From Actinomadura oligospora ATCC 43269 (GTDB taxonomy: Bacteria > Actinomycetota > Actinomycetes > Streptosporangiales > Streptosporangiaceae), in NCBI RefSeq assembly GCF_000518265.1, contig NZ_JADG01000011.1, positions 62,001 through 126,000 of the forward strand: a stretch of 64,000 nt of DNA. The letters are read 5' to 3'. The notes under the pieces are model-generated. The model was not told the DNA's origin. It searched no databases and saw nothing but the letters and a program-made list of their open reading frames with translations. A program made the translations under genes and the position numbers. Of this stretch, positions 27,445 to 36,038 are shown piece after piece (position 1 is the first letter of the stretch; each line of letters begins with the position of its first letter).

Positions 27445-27603
27445 TCAGGTCCCGAGCGCGTTCACGAACGAGGAGAGTTGGCTGCCCGCCCGTCCGAGCT
27501 GGGAGAACGCGTTGTTGACCACATGGGCCGCAGCGGTCGGTGAGCTGAGGAGGTAGAAGATGACAAAGGCGATGGCCACGTAGCGGAAGTTCTTCTTTAG
27601 CAC
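27445..27603 (-). CDS. Small single-helix membrane protein, paralogue A (52 aa)
   Basis: A 52-residue protein from GTG 27603: MLKKNFRYVAIAFVIFYLLS, then SPTAAAHVVNNAFSQLGRAG, then SQLSSFVNALGT. A positively charged N-terminus, one transmembrane helix, a conserved S(S/R)P turn, then an amphipathic helix. AGGGA lies upstream. It aligns along its full length with the 51-residue protein at 27975-28130 (K-K near the start, IAFV helix, P..AA..VN.A...L, LS.FV.A), so the two are tandem paralogues. Function unknown; the shape recalls small membrane-associated helper peptides. Confidence 0.65.
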   Translation of the reverse strand: MLKKNFRYVAIAFVIFYLLSSPTAAAHVVNNAFSQLGRAGSQLSSFVNALGT

Positions 27604-27974
27604 TTGCGCCGTCCCTGGAGTAGCGCAGCGACACACTGACCCGATCTCACTGTGTCCGTCTGCGGCTGGCCGCTTAGCGGGATTTTACTGTGACGAGGCC
27701 GTCCGCGCCTGCCCACAGGTGCGCGAGATCCCTTACCCCACCGGCGAAACCGTGTCCCACCTGCGACTCGGCGACGAAACCGGATGCGGATCGGGGGACG
27801 GAGAGACGGCGTCCCGGCCGTGTCGCCACCACCGCCTCCATCAAGAAACCCACAGGACTCCCCAGAACTCCTCCGTAGCGCGCGAATCCCGCCCGACCAT
27901 GAAAAGAGCCCCGCGCCCTGAGGGGCACGGGGCCAGGCGGTCGTCCCCGTCACGGGACGCCGCCGCCGGACCGG
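27604..27974. other. Gap between the two small membrane protein genes
   Basis: Apart from the terminator at 27902-27933 I see no supported gene. Open frames on both strands have mixed codon use and no recognisable motif. The end nearest 27604 probably carries the promoter of paralogue A. Confidence 0.4.
27902..27933 (-). terminator. Intrinsic terminator of small membrane protein gene B
   Basis: Read on the minus strand, GCCCCGTGCCC pairs with GGGCGCGGGGC (one mismatch) around CTCA, followed by TCTTTT. It lies 42 bp past the stop at 27975 and has a real T-tract, unusual in this window. Confidence 0.75.
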
Positions 27975-28130
27975 CTAAGGAATGGCGCTGACGAATTGGG
28001 AAAGCGATTCCGCCGCGCTGCCGAGACCGCCGAGAGCACTGTTCACCAGGTTGGCCGCGCCCTCCGGCCTGCTGACGACGTACCAGACCACGAACGCGAT
28101 CGCGGCCAGCTTGAGATGCTTCTTGTTCAC
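27975..28130 (-). CDS. Small single-helix membrane protein, paralogue B (51 aa)
   Basis: A 51-residue protein from GTG 28130: MNKKHLKLAAIAFVVWYVVS, then RPEGAANLVNSALGGLGSAA, then ESLSQFVSAIP. It has the same plan as the protein at 27445-27603: Lys-rich start, one membrane helix, RP/SP turn, amphipathic helix ending LS.FV.A. GGTGGGGG upstream of the GTG is a plausible ribosome-binding site, and an intrinsic terminator follows. Two separately terminated copies of such a short gene suggest a maintained function. I do not recognise a named family. Confidence 0.65.
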   Translation of the reverse strand: MNKKHLKLAAIAFVVWYVVSRPEGAANLVNSALGGLGSAAESLSQFVSAIP

Positions 28131-28316
28131 GGCCCCCACCCTCTGCAATGAAGCTACTACTCAGGGTAATGCCCCATGCCGGACGAGGGTGGATCAACGC
28201 AACGTAAAGACCACGTCAGGCCGTATGGGGCCGCGCCAGGACGGCCCGCGCATCCGGCGCGTCGCCGCGCCGGAAGGGGCCGTCCATGGGGGACGTGGAC
28301 GGGAGAAAAGGCGCGG

Positions 28317-28607
28317 TCAGGCGCCGCCGCCGTGTTTCGCCAGGTAGTCGAGATAGACCGGGCGCAGCGCCTGGCCGAGTTCGCCCTCGCCGGAGTGCAT
28401 CGCCTCCTGGAGCAGCGACAGGCTGTGCAGCATGTCGTACTCGGCGCGCTCGTCCTCGCCGAGGGACGCGGCGGCGGCCGGGATCGACCTCAGCAGGTTC
28501 CACAGGAAACGCAGATCACGGTGTTCCCGGGCGTACTTCACGGCCCGGTCGTGCAGTTCGACCGTGGACAGCGAGTCCAGGTCGACGGCGGCCTTCTCAT
28601 CGGACAT
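28317..28607 (-). CDS. Small acidic helical protein of unknown function
   Basis: A 96-residue soluble protein: MSDEKAAVDLDSLSTVELHD, then RAVKYAREHRDLRFLWNLLR and MLHSLSLLQEAMHSGEGELG. Predicted all-helical from heptad-like Leu spacing, net acidic, no membrane segment. Short proteins like this are conserved in actinomycetes without a known role. Codon third positions are G/C-rich, supporting a real gene. It lies between the small membrane proteins and the LCP gene, all leftward. Confidence 0.65.
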   Translation of the reverse strand: MSDEKAAVDLDSLSTVELHDRAVKYAREHRDLRFLWNLLRSIPAAAASLGEDERAEYDMLHSLSLLQEAMHSGEGELGQALRPVYLDYLAKHGGGA

Positions 28608-28739
28608 GCGCCGACTCTATCCGGACACCCCGCCGCGCCTCCGCGACCCCCACATCCCCGGCCGAAGCGCATGCGCTTCCCGCACGGTTTCCGGGCAGCG
28701 CTCACCGCGTTCGCGGGGGGCGCTCGGCGGCTGAAAAGC

Positions 28740-28784
28740 GCCGCGCGTCCCGGCCGGGGCTGGGCCTCGGGCGGGACGCGCGGC
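28740..28784 (-). terminator. Intrinsic terminator after the LCP gene
   Basis: A perfect 13-bp inverted repeat, GCCGCGCGTCCCG (28740-28752) with CGGGACGCGCGGC (28772-28784). On the minus strand it is followed by GCTTTT. It lies 46 bp beyond the stop of the LCP gene. Confidence 0.75.
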
Positions 28785-28802
28785 AGGAACGCGGACGGGC
28801 CA

Positions 28803-28842
28803 CTTGGTGACGGGTTGCCTGGTGACGGGCTACTTGGTGACG
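28803..28842. repeat. Short tandem repeat at the 3' end of the LCP gene
   Basis: CTTGGTGACGGG, CCTGGTGACGGG and CTTGGTGACGAC follow each other, the last being the final codons (VVTK) of the LCP gene. Read through the stop on the minus strand they would extend the protein as PVTRQPVTK, suggesting slippage duplication with a later stop. Confidence 0.55.
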
Positions 28843-29876
28843 ACGTTCGCGGGGACGTGCTGGTCCTGCTTCAGCGCGCCGAACAGCTGACCGGCGCGGG
28901 TCTTGTCCCAGGTGATGTACGAACCGGCGGCGGGGCTGCTGCCGGTGCCGCCGATCGGGACGGTCGTGGTGACGCCGTCGCCGCCGGTCACGCCGCGCAT
29001 GGCCCACATCATCCGGACCAGGTCGTACAGGTGGTCGCCGTTGTCGACGCGGAAGTTGCTCGTGGCGTTCATCGCGAGCGGGATGCTGTCGAACGGGTTG
29101 AGCATGACGCCGGGGCTGGTCGCCTTCTTCATCAGCGCGCCGAAGAACTGCCGCTGGTGCTCGACGCGCTCGAGGTCGGCGCGCGCGAACTTGCGGGTGC
29201 GGACGTAGCCGAGCGCGGTCTTGCCGTCCAGGTCCTGGCAGCCGGGCTTCAGGTCGAGGCCCGCCTTGTGGTCCTTGATGGCGTCCTTGACGCAGATGTT
29301 CACGCCGCCGATGGCGTCCACGACGCCGACGAACCCGCCGAAGCCGATCTCGGCGTAGTGGTCGACGCGCACGCCGGTCGCCTGCTCGACGGTCTGGACG
29401 AGCAGCTTCGGCCCGCCGAAGGCGAAGGCGGCGTTCAGCTTGTTCGAGCCGTGCCCGGGGATCGGCAGGTAGGAGTCGCGCGGGAGGCTGACCAGGGTCG
29501 TCCCCCCGGAGCCGTAGTGCAGCAGCATCATCGAGTCGGTGCGGCGGCCCGCGGCGTGCCCGGTGGCGAGGTTCCTCTCGTCCTGGCGGCTGAGGCCCTC
29601 GCGGCTGTCGGAGCCGACGATCAGCCAGTTGGTGCCGGGCGTGTCGGCGGGGCGTCCGGCGTAGTCGGTGAGGACGTCCTCGCGCTTGAGCCGCGAGTCC
29701 AGGTAGAAGTAGCCGCCGACGACCAGCAGCACCAGGACGAGCAGCACCCCGCCCAGCACCTTCGGCCAGCGCCGCCGGCGACGGCGTCGCGGCGCGAAGT
29801 CCTCGTCGGGGGGACCGGGTGCGTACGGATCCCGAGCGTAGGGGTCGTGCCCCCCGACCGGTGCTCCCTGATGCAC
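28830..29876 (-). CDS. LytR-CpsA-Psr (LCP) family cell-wall glycopolymer transferase
   Basis: A 348-residue LCP protein from GTG 29876 (AGGAGG just upstream). An N-terminal cytosolic stretch ending in a basic RRRRRRRW run precedes one transmembrane helix (VLGGVLLVLVLLVVGGYFYL), then the extracellular LCP domain: NWLIVGSDSREG, RRTDSMMLLHY, TTLVSLPRDSYLPIPG, NKLNAAFAFGG, then YVRTRKFARADLERVEHQRQ with the Arg residues that bind the polyprenyl pyrophosphate. Such enzymes attach wall polymers (arabinogalactan, teichoic acid, capsule) to peptidoglycan. It follows the triple-ATPase gene on the same strand after 243 bp and has its own terminator. Confidence 0.9.
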   Translation of the reverse strand: MHQGAPVGGHDPYARDPYAPGPPDEDFAPRRRRRRRWPKVLGGVLLVLVLLVVGGYFYLDSRLKREDVLTDYAGRPADTPGTNWLIVGSDSREGLSRQDERNLATGHAAGRRTDSMMLLHYGSGGTTLVSLPRDSYLPIPGHGSNKLNAAFAFGGPKLLVQTVEQATGVRVDHYAEIGFGGFVGVVDAIGGVNICVKDAIKDHKAGLDLKPGCQDLDGKTALGYVRTRKFARADLERVEHQRQFFGALMKKATSPGVMLNPFDSIPLAMNATSNFRVDNGDHLYDLVRMMWAMRGVTGGDGVTTTVPIGGTGSSPAAGSYITWDKTRAGQLFGALKQDQHVPANVVTK

Positions 29877-30119
29877 GACGCTCCTCCTGTCTCGCGTCCG
29901 GCCCTGGGCCGGACTTCGGTCATGGATGTCGACCCTAGACAACCACCGGCGTGACGTGCGTCCCACCAGCGCATGATTTGTCGCGGTCGCCGGTCATCTC
30001 CTCCACTGACATGCCCGGACGAGGCGTGCTACCTCCGGCGCATCCCAGCGGTTCGGGCGAAGGGCCCCTCAGGGACACCTACCCGGCTTTCGGTCGGAGT
30101 ACTTTACACATTGTTGGCA

Positions 30120-33100
30120 CTACAAGTAGTGGCCGTGCCGTTCCTCTGCGCTCCGGCGAGCGGGCGGGACGGGCGGCAGATCCTCCGGCCGCAGGAGCGT
30201 GACCTCCGCGGACGTGGGCGTTTCCGCGCCTCCGGAGGGCTCGGCGGTGATCCGCTGCGCCTGGCGGGCGATGGCGGCGTCCAGCAGGTTTCGGACGAAC
30301 CTCGCGTTGCTGAACTCCGGGCCCCGGGGCTGGGCCGCGATCCGCCGCCGGACGGCGCCCGGGAGCCCGTCCGCGAGCCGGAATCCGGCGGCCCCGGCCA
30401 TCGACTCGAAGATCGCGACCAGCTCGTCCTCGGAGTAGTCGGGGAAGCTCAGCACGCGCGGGAACCGGTCGCGCAGCCCCGGGTTGGACGACAGGAACCG
30501 CTCCATCGGGTCGGCGTACCCGGCGACGATCACGACCAGGTCGGCGCGGTGCTCCTCCATGAGCTTCAGCAGCTCGGCGACGGCCTCGGGGCCGAAGTCG
30601 AGCCGGTCTCCCCCGCTCCCGGCGGCGGCGAGCGTGTACGCCTCGTCCACGAACAGGACGCCGCCGAGGGCGCGCTCGACGGCCGCGCGCACGCGCGGCG
30701 CGGTCTGCCCGACGTACTCGGCGACCAGGTCGGCGCGGGTGACCTCGACCAGGTGCCCGGACGACAGCAGCCCGAGCCGCGCGTACACGGCGGCGATCAG
30801 GCGCGCGACGGTCGTCTTGGCGGTGCCGGGGTTGCCGGTGAAGACCATGTGGCGGGCGGGCGCGTTCTGCGTCACCCCGGCGTCGCGCCGCATCGGCTCG
30901 GCGCGCGCCTCCGCGGCCAGCGCCCTGACCTCGGCCTTCACCACCTCCAGGCCGACGAGCGCCTCGATCGCGGCGACCGGGTCGCCGGGCAGCGCGTCGC
31001 GCGCGGGGCCGAGCGCGTCCGGGACGTCGGCGAGCAGGATCTCGTCCAGCGACTCGGTCTCGTCGACCACGCCGTCCGCGAGGACGCGGCGGCCCTGGAG
31101 CGCGACGGCGCGGTCGAGCAGGTCGACCATGAGCCGGGCGTTGCCGAAGTCGCGTTCGCGCGGCGCCGCGCGGACGAGCCGTCCGATCTCGGCGAGGACG
31201 CCGCCCGCGAGCGCGAACCCCGTCTCGGCGGCGCGCCGCGCGAACACCTCGACGAGCTCGTCGTCGGTGAGGTCCGGGAAGCGGACGACGCGCGGGAACG
31301 TGGCGGCGAGGTCGGAGTGCGAGCGCAGCAGCCCGTTCAGCTCGGCCTCCGGGCCGGTGAGGACGACGAGCAGGTCGTCCGGGTGGGCCTGGACGGCCGA
31401 CAGCAGCACGTCGACGGCCTCGCGTCCACGCGCGCCCTCGGCGGTCGCGAAGACGTGCACGTCGCGCACCAGCAGGACGCCGCCGAGGGCGCGCTCGACG
31501 GCGGCGCGGACCTTCGCGGCGGTCTCGCCGGGGAACTCCCCGACCAGGTCGGCGCGGTCGGTCTCGACCAGCACGCCCGTGGACAGCCTGCCCAGGTCGG
31601 CGTACATCCGGCCGAGGACGCGCGCGACGCGGCTCTTGCCGGTGCCGGGGTTGCCCGTGAACACCAGGTGCCGGGGGCGGGACGCGACCGGCATCCCCGC
31701 CTCGCGCCGCAGCCGCTCGGCGCGCGCCTCCGCGACCAGCGCCTCCACCTCGCGCTTCACCGGCTCGATGCCCACGCACGAGGCGAGTTCGACGGCCGGG
31801 TCGGCGGGGACCGTCTCGGCGGCTCCGGTGGGCGTGATGCGGGACGGCAGGTCCGCGGGCGCGAGGACGATCTCGCCTCCGTCCGGCGTCGCGCCACCGC
31901 CCGGCGCCGCACCACCGCCCGGCGTCGCGTCGCCGTCCGGCGTCGCTTCGGCGGTGGCGAGGCGGGCGCGGGCGGCGGCGACGGACTCGGCGGCGAGGTA
32001 GTCGGCCAGGCGCGACCCGCGCAGGTTCCCGCGCGGGGGCGTGCGCACGAGCAGGACACCCGCCGCGCGCGCCACATCCGGGGGCGCCGTCGCGCCGCGT
32101 GAGGAGACGGCCCGGCGGAAGAGCTCGGTGAGGCCGTCCTCGGTGAGGTCGCGTGTCCGGACGACGTCGAACGCGCGCACGAGGGCGGGGTTGAGGTCGA
32201 GCAGGCGCCGGTCTCCGTTCGTCCGGCAGAGCGCGACGACGTCGAGGGAGGGCGAGCGGGCGAGGAGGCGGCGCAGTTCCTCCACGGCGGCCGGTCCGCA
32301 GCGCTCGGCGGACGCGAGGCGCTCCAGGTCGTCCACGACGAGGAGCAGACGCGTCTCGACGCACTCGCGCACGCGCGAGGACAGCCACATGACGGCCTCG
32401 CTCACGCCGAGCGACGCGAACGACTGGTCCGAGATCCACAGGACGGAACGGACCGCGCCGAGCCGCACGAGGCTCTCCGCGAGCAGGTCGGCGGCGTCGG
32501 TGCGTCCGCTGCCCTCGGGACCGGCGATCAGCATCCGGACGGGACGCCGTCCGGCCGCGCGGTCGGCGAGCGCCACGCGCATCGCGCGCACGAGGTCGGG
32601 CTGCCCGACGACGGGTTCGAAGTCGTGCTCGTCAACGGCCATGGCCTCCGAGGCGTCACCGGCGGCGGGACGTCCGACGGGATGGCCCGCGAGCGAGTCG
32701 CGCAGCGGGTTGGCGACCCGCCGCAGCGCGAACAGCCGCCGCAGGTCCTCCTGGAAGTGCCCGACCGGCAGGCGGCAGCGCGGGTTCACCGCGACGCCCG
32801 GCAGGCCCTGGACGGCCCCGGTGACGCGCGCGGCCATGTCGAGCCAGGCGCGGCACGCGTCGGCCTCCCCGGCGACCAGGCCGCGCGCGAGCCAGCCGCG
32901 CAGCCGCGTCTGCCAGAGGTCGGGGTCGAAGTCGCCGGTCTCGGCGGTGAGCCGGTCGGCGACGTCGCCGTAGCCGTCCGCGCCGAGCGGGACGGCCAGT
33001 TCGGCGGGAGCCTCGGGGACCTCGCCCGCCGCGAGCAGCCGGGCGAACGCGACCTCGAACGGCTCCGCGCCGTGCGCCGCCCGCGCGAGCCGTCCGTGCG

Positions 33101-33785
33101 CCGCCGCGAGCCCCTCACAGGCCCAGGTGAGGTAGGCGACCGGACCGGCGAGCTCGGGCAGGGCGGCCAGTTCGTCCTCGGTCAGCTCGGCGGCCCAGAC
33201 CTCCTCCAGCCGGTCGCGCGGGGTGCTCATCGCGAGCTCGCGCAGCTCCGGACGCTCGTGGAACCGGTCGAACAGCCCGGCCAGGGCCAGCCGCCGCTCC
33301 TCCAGGGGCGCGAGACCGGCGAGGACGTCCAGCGCGGCACGGCCCAGCTCGAACATCACGGCGCGGCGCTCCGGGTCGTCCCCGGCCGGTTCGGGCAGCC
33401 ACAGGCCGGGCGGGCGCCACCGTCCGCCCTGGGAGAACCACGCCAGCGGATGCCGCACCGGCGACTCGGGGTCGGCGAGCAGGTCGCCGAGAAGCTCGAA
33501 GTCGACGTCCCCGCGGTTGCCCGCGCGCACCGACCCGGCTCCCAGGAGGAACGTCAGCAGCGACCACAGCTCGGCCCCCGCCGCGGACGTCCCCGGCCCG
33601 TAGAAGTCGCTGAGCCGCCGTGTCAGCACCACCGCCCGCTCGTCGGCGTTGAAGGCGACGGCGCGTTCGCGCATCTCCTTGTAGAGCCCGTCGGGAACCC
33701 TCCAGGGGCCGGACGCGTACACGTCCAGGACGGGTTCGTCGGTCAACAGCAGCTGAAGGTGAGACGGAAGCCGGGGGGAAGCCAC
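30120..33785 (-). CDS. Large protein with three P-loop ATPase modules, two of CbbX/AAA type
   Basis: A 1221-residue cytosolic protein. Residues 1-~370 are helical and unrecognised. Module 1 (~390-560) has GPEGSGRTDAADLL near 417 and LLLVVDDLERL. A low-complexity linker follows (~615-640, repeats of ATPDGG/ATPGGG). Module 2 has a good Walker A (FTGNPGTGKSRVARV, ~707) but its Walker B is GGVLLVRDVHVF, lacking the DE pair. Module 3 has FTGNPGTAKTTVARLI (~979) and an intact GGVLFVDEAYTL. Modules 2 and 3 belong to the CbbX/CfxQ and EccA-like AAA+ group and look like an internal duplication. So module 3 is probably the active ATPase. TACAGT 6 nt before GTG 33785 suggests a leaderless mRNA. Its partner is unknown. 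Confidence 0.8.
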   Translation of the reverse strand: MASPRLPSHLQLLLTDEPVLDVYASGPWRVPDGLYKEMRERAVAFNADERAVVLTRRLSDFYGPGTSAAGAELWSLLTFLLGAGSVRAGNRGDVDFELLGDLLADPESPVRHPLAWFSQGGRWRPPGLWLPEPAGDDPERRAVMFELGRAALDVLAGLAPLEERRLALAGLFDRFHERPELRELAMSTPRDRLEEVWAAELTEDELAALPELAGPVAYLTWACEGLAAAHGRLARAAHGAEPFEVAFARLLAAGEVPEAPAELAVPLGADGYGDVADRLTAETGDFDPDLWQTRLRGWLARGLVAGEADACRAWLDMAARVTGAVQGLPGVAVNPRCRLPVGHFQEDLRRLFALRRVANPLRDSLAGHPVGRPAAGDASEAMAVDEHDFEPVVGQPDLVRAMRVALADRAAGRRPVRMLIAGPEGSGRTDAADLLAESLVRLGAVRSVLWISDQSFASLGVSEAVMWLSSRVRECVETRLLLVVDDLERLASAERCGPAAVEELRRLLARSPSLDVVALCRTNGDRRLLDLNPALVRAFDVVRTRDLTEDGLTELFRRAVSSRGATAPPDVARAAGVLLVRTPPRGNLRGSRLADYLAAESVAAARARLATAEATPDGDATPGGGAAPGGGATPDGGEIVLAPADLPSRITPTGAAETVPADPAVELASCVGIEPVKREVEALVAEARAERLRREAGMPVASRPRHLVFTGNPGTGKSRVARVLGRMYADLGRLSTGVLVETDRADLVGEFPGETAAKVRAAVERALGGVLLVRDVHVFATAEGARGREAVDVLLSAVQAHPDDLLVVLTGPEAELNGLLRSHSDLAATFPRVVRFPDLTDDELVEVFARRAAETGFALAGGVLAEIGRLVRAAPRERDFGNARLMVDLLDRAVALQGRRVLADGVVDETESLDEILLADVPDALGPARDALPGDPVAAIEALVGLEVVKAEVRALAAEARAEPMRRDAGVTQNAPARHMVFTGNPGTAKTTVARLIAAVYARLGLLSSGHLVEVTRADLVAEYVGQTAPRVRAAVERALGGVLFVDEAYTLAAAGSGGDRLDFGPEAVAELLKLMEEHRADLVVIVAGYADPMERFLSSNPGLRDRFPRVLSFPDYSEDELVAIFESMAGAAGFRLADGLPGAVRRRIAAQPRGPEFSNARFVRNLLDAAIARQAQRITAEPSGGAETPTSAEVTLLRPEDLPPVPPARRSAEERHGHYL

Positions 33786-33791
33786 GACAGC

Positions 33792-33797
33792 ACTGTA
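33792..33797 (-). promoter_or_regulatory. -10 hexamer TACAGT (minus strand), leaderless promoter
   Basis: On the minus strand TACAGT is followed by 6 nt and the GTG start of the triple-ATPase gene, with no ribosome-binding site. Confidence 0.45.
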
Positions 33798-33900
33798 ACC
33801 ACGCGGAGACCCCCGGAACCGGCTTCACACCGCATTCCGTGACCGCTCCGCCACCGAACCCCGGTCGACACCCTGGTCGACACCCGGCCGGCGGGCGCGC

Positions 33901-34713
33901 TCAGCGGACGCGCGACCGCTGCGACGACCCGCATCCCTGCAGCGGAAGCGCGTCGGGACGCTTGGCGGTGCGCCCGTCGCCGGACGAGCGTCCGGTCGCG
34001 CGGCGTCCGATCCAGGGCAGCAGGTAGGTGCGGGCCCAGTGCACGTCCTCGCGGCGCTGGGTCAGCCAGTCACCGGTGTCGAGCGGGGGCCAGGGCTCGT
34101 TCCAGTCGCCGTCCACCGGGACCCCGATCACGTCGGCGACGCGCAGCGCGAGCCGCCGGTGCCCCTCGGACGACAGGTGGAGCCGGTCCTCGAACCAGGC
34201 GCGCGGGTCGTTGAACACCGGCATCAGCGCCCACAGGTCGACCACGTCGCACCCGCGCCGGTCGGCGATGGCGCGCAGGTGCATGTTGTAGGTCGCGGCC
34301 TTGCCGCGGATGCGCTTCCCGGACCGCAGGCCGTGCGGGTCGAACCCGGTGAACAGCACGACGCGCGCGCCCGTCCCACGCAGCGTCCGGACGGCCTCGT
34401 CGAACTCGATCGCGAGCGCGTCCGGGTCGCCGCCCGGCCGGATGATGTCGTTGCCGCCCGCGCAGAACGTGACGAGGTCGGGCGACATCCCGACCGCGCG
34501 CGGCACCTGGTCCTGGACGATCTGCCGCAGCAGCTTCCCCCGCACGGCCAGATTGGCGTACCGCAGTTCCGGATTCCCCGCCGAGAGGTGCTCGGCCACC
34601 CGGTCGGCCCACCCCCGGAACACGTCGTCCAGCCCCGGGACGGGATCGTTCATCCCCTCGGTGAAGCTGTCCCCAATGGCAACGAACGTGCCGATGCTCT
34701 CCGCGTCACCCAT
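33901..34713 (-). CDS. SGNH/GDSL hydrolase
   Basis: A 270-residue SGNH hydrolase without signal peptide. Block I FVAIGDSFTEGMND holds the nucleophilic Ser, block II has the Gly in LAVRGKLL, block III is CAGGNDI with Asn, and block V DRLHLSSEGHRRLA holds the Asp-His pair. Esterase or lipase activity on an unknown acyl ester is expected in the cytosol. The C-terminal ~50 residues are basic and low in order. Upstream (34714-34790) is an AT-richer promoter region with an ATGCAC/GTGCAT inverted repeat at about 34765. Confidence 0.9.
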   Translation of the reverse strand: MGDAESIGTFVAIGDSFTEGMNDPVPGLDDVFRGWADRVAEHLSAGNPELRYANLAVRGKLLRQIVQDQVPRAVGMSPDLVTFCAGGNDIIRPGGDPDALAIEFDEAVRTLRGTGARVVLFTGFDPHGLRSGKRIRGKAATYNMHLRAIADRRGCDVVDLWALMPVFNDPRAWFEDRLHLSSEGHRRLALRVADVIGVPVDGDWNEPWPPLDTGDWLTQRREDVHWARTYLLPWIGRRATGRSSGDGRTAKRPDALPLQGCGSSQRSRVR

Positions 34714-34849
34714 AAAGCCGTTCCTCGTGCAGGTCCAAGTACTTCGATCACCTAGGAACTAATAGTGCATCGTGCATATTTCCTACGCGACCGTAGTGAC
34801 CGGCACCGGACGCACGGTGACGGGCGGCACGGGGCGAAGACGGGCACAA

Positions 34850-34892
34850 GCGAACGACCGTGCGATGGCGTCAGCCTCACACGGTCGTTCGC
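34850..34892. terminator. Hairpin terminator of the conservon operon
   Basis: GCGAACGACCGTG (34850-34862) pairs perfectly with CACGGTCGTTCGC (34880-34892) around a 17-nt loop, 30 bp after the stop of the GTPase gene, the last of the leftward operon. Confidence 0.75.
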
Positions 34893-34921
34893 GCGCCGAA
34901 TCCCCGTTCAACGCTCCCTGG

Positions 34922-35527
34922 TCAGTGCGTACCGACCATGGACAGCGCATGCTGGACGAGGGTGATCAGGACCTTCTTCGTCGACTCGCGGTTGCGTGCG
35001 TCACACTCGACGATCGGCACGTGCGAGCTGACCGACAGCGCCTCGCGGATGTCCTCCTTGGCGTACTGGAACTCGCCGTGGAAGCCGTTGACGCCGACGA
35101 CGAAGGGGAGGCCCAGCTCCTCGAAGTAGTCGACCGCGGCGAAGCAGTCGGCGAGGCGTCGGGTGTCGACCAGCACCACCGCGCCGATCGCCCCCTTGAC
35201 CAGGTCGTCCCACATGAACCAGAAGCGGTGCTGGCCCGGCGTGCCGAACAGGTACAGGATCAGCTCGCTGTCGAGCGACACGCGGCCGAAGTCCATCGCG
35301 ACCGTCGTGGTCGTCTTGTCGGGCACCGCCGACAGGTCGTCCACGTCGGCGCTGGCCGCGGTCATCACGGCCTCGGTGGTGAGCGGCATGATCTCCGACA
35401 CCGAACCCACGAACGTGGTCTTGCCGACGCCGAAGCCGCCGCCGACGACGATCTTGACCGAGGTCAGCTCCGGCCCGTCCCCGGGCGCGGCCGCAGCTGA
35501 CGGCTGGTCATAGCTTCCGAAGCCCAC
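34922..35527 (-). CDS. cvnD: Conservon GTP/ATP-binding protein (CvnD-type)
   Basis: A 201-residue small GTPase-like protein, last gene of the conservon. The P-loop is KIVVGGGFGVGKTTFVGS, switch regions include TTTTVAMDFGRV, and FGTPGQHRFWFMW is the G3 motif DTPGQ variant seen in CvnD. VGVNGFHG replaces the classical NKxD. In Streptomyces, conservons couple a membrane kinase to roadblock, DUF742 and GTPase proteins resembling a eukaryotic G-protein system and affect development. GTG start overlaps the upstream DUF742 gene by 20 nt, indicating coupled translation. Confidence 0.92.
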   Translation of the reverse strand: MGFGSYDQPSAAAAPGDGPELTSVKIVVGGGFGVGKTTFVGSVSEIMPLTTEAVMTAASADVDDLSAVPDKTTTTVAMDFGRVSLDSELILYLFGTPGQHRFWFMWDDLVKGAIGAVVLVDTRRLADCFAAVDYFEELGLPFVVGVNGFHGEFQYAKEDIREALSVSSHVPIVECDARNRESTKKVLITLVQHALSMVGTH

Positions 35528-36011
35528 TCAGAACCCTCTCAAGCAGTCGGATGTCCGGCTGCGCGCCCGCCGGGCGGGACTGGTGCAGCCGGAGCAGGCC
35601 CTCCAGGGCCATGTCGGCGACGAGGACGCGTGCGACGCCGAGCGGCAGCCGCAGCAGTGCCGACACCTCGGCCACCGACCGCGCCGTCCGGCAGATGTCC
35701 ATGATCGCCCGGTATTCCGGGGTCAACGAGGAGATGTCGCGCGGCGGATGCGGCGCGGCGGTCACCATCGCCTCGATCGCGAGGTCGTACCGGGGCCGGG
35801 TCCGGCCGCCGGTGACCGCGTAGGGGCGCACCAGCGAGCTGGTCTCCCCTCCGGACTCGCCGCCGCCGTGCCGTGGCGTGCGGCCCTGTCCCGGGTGCGG
35901 CTGCTGCCCCGGCACGGGGTAGCCGCCGCTGTGCCCGCCCTGGGGGACGTCACCGTGCCATCCCGGCGGGCCGCCGCCCGCTCCGGGACCGAAGGAACCA
36001 CCTTGATCCAT
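35508..36011 (-). CDS. cvnC: DUF742 conservon protein (CvnC-type)
   Basis: A 167-residue protein. The first ~60 residues are Gly/Pro-rich and flexible. DUF742 follows: SLVRPYAVTGGRTRPRYDLA, then EYRAIMDICRTARSVAEVSA, LRLPLGVARVLVADM and ERVLSGLRKL. The domain resembles a winged helix and is always found between roadblock and GTPase genes in conservons. GGAGGT precedes ATG 36011. It overlaps cvnD by 20 nt and lies 27 bp after cvnB. Confidence 0.92.
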   Translation of the reverse strand: MDQGGSFGPGAGGGPPGWHGDVPQGGHSGGYPVPGQQPHPGQGRTPRHGGGESGGETSSLVRPYAVTGGRTRPRYDLAIEAMVTAAPHPPRDISSLTPEYRAIMDICRTARSVAEVSALLRLPLGVARVLVADMALEGLLRLHQSRPAGAQPDIRLLERVLSGLRKL

Positions 36012-36038
36012 CGCACCGACCTCCGTGTTCAGGGTCCG

